The notes under the pieces: model-generated | What the model was told of the DNA's origin: nothing | The model's input: the letters and a program-made list of their open reading frames with translations, nothing else | Databases searched by the model: none | Position numbers and translations under genes: made by a program | Assembly: GCA_036985935.1 (NCBI GenBank) | Contig: BTQP01000092.1 | Location: 1 to 7,704, forward strand | Origin: JAMBLL01 sp036985935 | GTDB lineage: Bacteria > Actinomycetota > Acidimicrobiia > Spongiisociales > UBA5794 | DNA length: 7,704 nucleotides | Direction of reading: 5' to 3' | Part shown: piece by piece, positions 5,949-7,704 of the stretch | Position numbering within the stretch: position 1 is the first letter of the stretch | Layout of the letters: every line of letters begins with the position of its first letter

Positions 5949-6359
5949 ATGGACAACTCTGGTGCCACGTTCGATGCGACGTTGAATCCAGTCGACGACT
6001 CAGTTCCAATGGACCGTCGCGGCTGGCGCGAGATGACCCTCGAGACTGCGCTGCTCGTCCCCAACCTGGTCAAGTTGGTGGTCCGACTACTCGGGGACCG
6101 TCGCGTCCCGATGCGCAGGAAAGCACTGCTCGGTGTCGTACTTCTCTACGTGATCTCGCCCATCGACCTGATCCCCGATTTCATCGTTGGTTTTGGCAGG
6201 CTCGATGACATCATCCTTCTCTCCCTCGCCATCGACCGTCTTATGACAGGATCCGATCAGTCCATCGTCGCGGAGCACTGGGACGGCTCAGTCGACGCTC
6301 TCGACCTTGTCCGTTCGGTGTTCCGTTGGGGAGCAGAGGTAGTTCCAGGAAAGAAATAG
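5949..6359 (+). CDS. DUF1232 (YkvA-type) membrane protein
   Basis: 136 residues from ATG 5949. The diagnostic block is LLGVVLLYVISPIDLIPDFI (60-79), then VGFGRLDDIILLSLAIDRL (80-98), which is the DUF1232 core: a hydrophobic helix, SPIDLIPD, a glycine turn, LDD and a second helix. Both helices are probably in or on the membrane; the biochemical function of the family is not known to me. A hydrophobic/basic helix precedes the core (TALLVPNLVKLVVRLLG). The start is uncertain: TTG 5937 would overlap the kinase stop as TTGA (140 residues), and ATG 6009 (MDRRGW) would drop 20 non-conserved residues. ATG 5949 is chosen as the first ATG after the stop, with AAGGGA 13 bases upstream as a weak ribosome site. 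It is probably co-transcribed with the kinase. The stop TAG is followed immediately by a GC-rich hairpin. Confidence 0.85.
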   Translation: MDNSGATFDATLNPVDDSVPMDRRGWREMTLETALLVPNLVKLVVRLLGDRRVPMRRKALLGVVLLYVISPIDLIPDFIVGFGRLDDIILLSLAIDRLMTGSDQSIVAEHWDGSVDALDLVRSVFRWGAEVVPGKK

Positions 6360-6360
6360 A

Positions 6361-6375
6361 GCGAGCTTTGCTCGC
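6361..6375 (+). terminator. GC-rich hairpin after the DUF1232 stop, possible terminator
   Basis: GCGAGC, loop TTT, GCTCGC: a perfect 6-bp stem starting 2 bases after the stop codon. There is no T-tract after it, so it would be an atypical terminator; it could instead be the start of a palindromic repeat element, since GCTCGC recurs at 6407-6412. Confidence 0.35.
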
Positions 6376-6425
6376 AGCCCGGTCGCCTTCGGCTCCCTAA
6401 CGGTACGCTCGCTGCGCGTCGCTGA

Positions 6426-6477
6426 CGGTAGACGGTATTCCGTACTGTCGACCGTTCTACCGTTCTACCGTCTACTG
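6426..6477. repeat. Inverted repeat with 10-bp perfect arms
   Basis: GTAGACGGTA (6428-6437) and TACCGTCTAC (6466-6475) are exact reverse complements separated by 28 bases. In RNA a G-U and a C-G pair extend the stem to 6426-6477. The loop contains a further small palindrome, ACGG-TATT-CCGT (6432-6443), which competes with the main stem. It could form an RNA structure or a cruciform; no T-tract follows, so it is not a standard terminator. Confidence 0.5.
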
Positions 6478-6512
6478 GGGAACCCTCTACTGTCTACTCT
6501 CTTTCTACTGTC

Positions 6513-6518
6513 TACTCT
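6513..6518 (+). promoter_or_regulatory. Candidate -10 element of a leaderless aminotransferase transcript
   Basis: TACTCT ends exactly 6 bases before ATG 6525, the same hexamer and spacing as before the sugar kinase. The region upstream of the ATG is pyrimidine-rich with no Shine-Dalgarno. The hexamer is part of the last repeat copy, and a second TACTCT lies 18 bases upstream (6495-6500). Confidence 0.4.
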
Positions 6519-6524
6519 TCCCTC

Positions 6525-7700
6525 ATGCAGTTTCGCCGTATCGAGAACCTTCCACCGTACGTGTTCTCACAGGTCAACGAAGCGACCCGAGAGGCCAGAC
6601 GTTCCGGGATCGATGTGATCGATCTAGGGTTTGGAAATCCCGACATCCCCTCCCCGCCGGGGGTTGTTGAGAAACTCGTCGAAGCCGCGCAACAGGGGAA
6701 GAACCACCGATACTCAGCTTCGCGAGGAATACCGAACCTTCGAAAAGCCGTTGCCGACCGCTACGAGCGTGCGTTCGGAGTGACTCTCGATCCGGAGACC
6801 GAAGTCATCAATACGATCGGCGCAAAAGAGGGCCTATCGCATCTGATGTGGGTACTCGTGCAGCCCGGTGACGTCGCCCTTGTTCCTGAGCCTTCCTATC
6901 CGATTCATGTGTACGCACCCGTCTTAGCTGGCGCCGAGATACGGCGAGTCCATCTCACGACCGATACCGACTTCTTCGATCGTCTCACCGCAGCGTTCCG
7001 CACTTCGTGGCCCAAACCGAGGGTCATCGTCACATCGTTCCCGCACAACCCCACGACGGTCACCGTCGATCTCGACTTCTTCAAACGGCTCGTCGAGTTC
7101 GCCCACCGCAACGATGTGGTTCTCGTTCACGACTTTGCATATGCGGACATCAGTTATGGCGGCTACACACCTCCGTCGGTCCTCCAGGTCGATGGCGCAA
7201 AGGATGTGGCGGTTGAGCTCTACACATTGTCGAAATCGCATTCGATGGCGGGTTGGCGGGTCGGGTTCGCGGTTGGAAACAGCGAGATCATCTCGGCGCT
7301 GGCACAGCTCAAGTCCTACCTCGACTACGGCACGTTCCAACCGATTCAGATCGCATCGATCATTGCCTTGAACGAACATGATGATTACATCGATGAGGTC
7401 GTGGACGTGTACCGTACGAGACGTGACGTTCTGATTGACGGCCTCAATCGCGCCGGTTGGGATGTCAAACCACCTGAGGCAACCATGTTCGTTTGGGCAA
7501 GGATCCCCGAGCCGTACCGTGACGCTGGGAGTCTCAAGTTCACGTTCGATTTGCTCGAGCATGCGCATGTCGCGGTCAGTCCCGGAATCGGGTTCGGGCC
7601 GTCGGGAGACGAACACGTGCGTTTTGCGTTGGTTGAAAACGATCAGCGCATCGCCCAGGCGACGCGGAGCATCAGACGTTTCCTCAAGGAGCAACCGTGA
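6525..7700 (+). CDS. alaC: PLP-dependent aminotransferase, alanine transaminase AlaC type
   Basis: 391-residue fold-type I (class I/II) aminotransferase, cytosolic. By recall it matches E. coli AlaC almost throughout: RRIENLPPYVF (4-14), DLGFGNPD (33-40), RYSASRGIPNLRKA (62-75), IGAKEGLSHLM (98-108), PEPSYPIHVYAPV (121-133), VHDFAYAD (201-208), LKSYLDYGTF (262-271) and SPGIGFG (352-358). Lys237 in TLSKSHSMAGWR is the PLP lysine. Asn175 (HNP), Asp203 and Tyr206 contact the cofactor, and Arg366 (HVRFAL) should bind the substrate carboxylate. Expected reaction: alanine + 2-oxoglutarate to pyruvate + glutamate; related enzymes act on LL-diaminopimelate or other amino acids, so specificity is inferred. 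ATG 6525 is the natural start, as AlaC starts a few residues before RRI. No Shine-Dalgarno; a -10-like TACTCT is exactly placed for a leaderless message. Its stop overlaps a likely following gene. Confidence 0.9.
   Translation: MQFRRIENLPPYVFSQVNEATREARRSGIDVIDLGFGNPDIPSPPGVVEKLVEAAQQGKNHRYSASRGIPNLRKAVADRYERAFGVTLDPETEVINTIGAKEGLSHLMWVLVQPGDVALVPEPSYPIHVYAPVLAGAEIRRVHLTTDTDFFDRLTAAFRTSWPKPRVIVTSFPHNPTTVTVDLDFFKRLVEFAHRNDVVLVHDFAYADISYGGYTPPSVLQVDGAKDVAVELYTLSKSHSMAGWRVGFAVGNSEIISALAQLKSYLDYGTFQPIQIASIIALNEHDDYIDEVVDVYRTRRDVLIDGLNRAGWDVKPPEATMFVWARIPEPYRDAGSLKFTFDLLEHAHVAVSPGIGFGPSGDEHVRFALVENDQRIAQATRSIRRFLKEQP
7686..7691 (+). promoter_or_regulatory. Shine-Dalgarno for a gene running off the window
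   Basis: AAGGAG lies 5 bases before GTG 7697, inside the last codons of the aminotransferase gene. It suggests a further gene starts there. Confidence 0.5.
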
Positions 7701-7704
7701 TACC
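7697..7704 (+). CDS. Start of a downstream gene (partial)
   Basis: GTG at 7697 overlaps the aminotransferase TGA as GTGA and has AAGGAG at good spacing. Only the start codon, one further codon (ATA) and two bases lie in the window, so the product cannot be told. From memory, homoserine dehydrogenase often follows AlaC-type aminotransferases, but nothing here shows it. Confidence 0.4.

Larger units (their letters stand above)
6360..6524. repeat. Intergenic repeat region: palindromic GC-rich half plus TCTAC array
   Basis: The only sizeable non-coding stretch (165 bases). The left part (to about 6424) is G+C-rich with short palindromes (GCGAGC/GCTCGC, GCC-TTC-GGC). ACGGTA occurs three times (6400, 6425, 6432). 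The right part holds TCTAC seven times, at 6456, 6464, 6471, 6486, 6493, 6504 and 6511, mostly 7 or 8 bases apart. It includes ACCGTTCT twice in tandem (6451-6466) and a 15-base exact direct repeat (6486-6500 and 6504-6518). No reading frame of note. It may be a regulatory or dispersed repeat; the last TCTAC copy overlaps the likely promoter of the next gene. Confidence 0.7.

Noticed and set aside
6451..6518. CRISPR array
   Set aside because: The repeated units are only 5-15 bases and at irregular intervals, with no spacers of 30 or more bases and no cas genes.

Overview
The window is a densely packed stretch of an actinomycete-like chromosome, with all recognisable genes on the + strand. G+C is clearly above 50% (high fifties by eye, not computed). 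The protein sequences look actinobacterial: a QueG with the actinobacterial second half, an ArsA-type ATPase with a C-terminal HSP20-like domain next to an SRPBCC protein, and a ROK sugar kinase. I would guess Actinomycetota, possibly Acidimicrobiia, but this is an inference from protein style and gene order and was not tested.

Layout. (1) Positions 45-1705 hold a small double-CxxC protein, the epoxyqueuosine reductase QueG, and a 102-residue three-helix membrane protein. (2) Positions 1689-3153 hold a calcineurin-like phosphoesterase and a class I SAM methyltransferase, each overlapping the gene before it. (3) Positions 3190-4996 hold an SRPBCC lipid-binding-fold protein, an ArsA/Get3-type ATPase and a 62-residue protein, joined by stop/start overlaps with almost no spacer. 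(4) Positions 5026-6359 hold a ROK-family sugar kinase and a DUF1232 membrane protein. (5) Positions 6360-6524 are the only sizeable non-coding stretch: a G+C-rich palindrome followed by an array of short TCTAC-based repeats. (6) Positions 6525-7700 hold a PLP-dependent aminotransferase very like AlaC, and the start of a further gene overlaps its stop codon at 7697.

How the genes relate. Most boundaries are overlaps or gaps below 40 bases, so long co-transcribed units and translational coupling are likely. From memory, the set phosphoesterase / SRPBCC / ArsA / small protein / ROK kinase is a recurring neighbourhood in Actinobacteria, and this window looks like a variant of it with a methyltransferase added. 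QueG completes queuosine in the tRNA wobble position; the sugar kinase feeds glycolysis; the aminotransferase interconverts pyruvate and alanine. The link between ArsA, SRPBCC and the small protein is not established.

The most distinctive signal is regulatory. The sugar kinase and the aminotransferase have no Shine-Dalgarno sequence, yet each has an identical TACTCT hexamer ending exactly 6 bases before its ATG, which would put a transcription start on the A of the ATG. QueG has TAGCAT at the same distance from its GTG. Genes inside the units mostly have good Shine-Dalgarno sequences or overlaps instead. No mobile element, CRISPR array, rRNA or tRNA was seen. Most of the window is conserved housekeeping sequence, and I do not see a clear defence or biosynthetic system.
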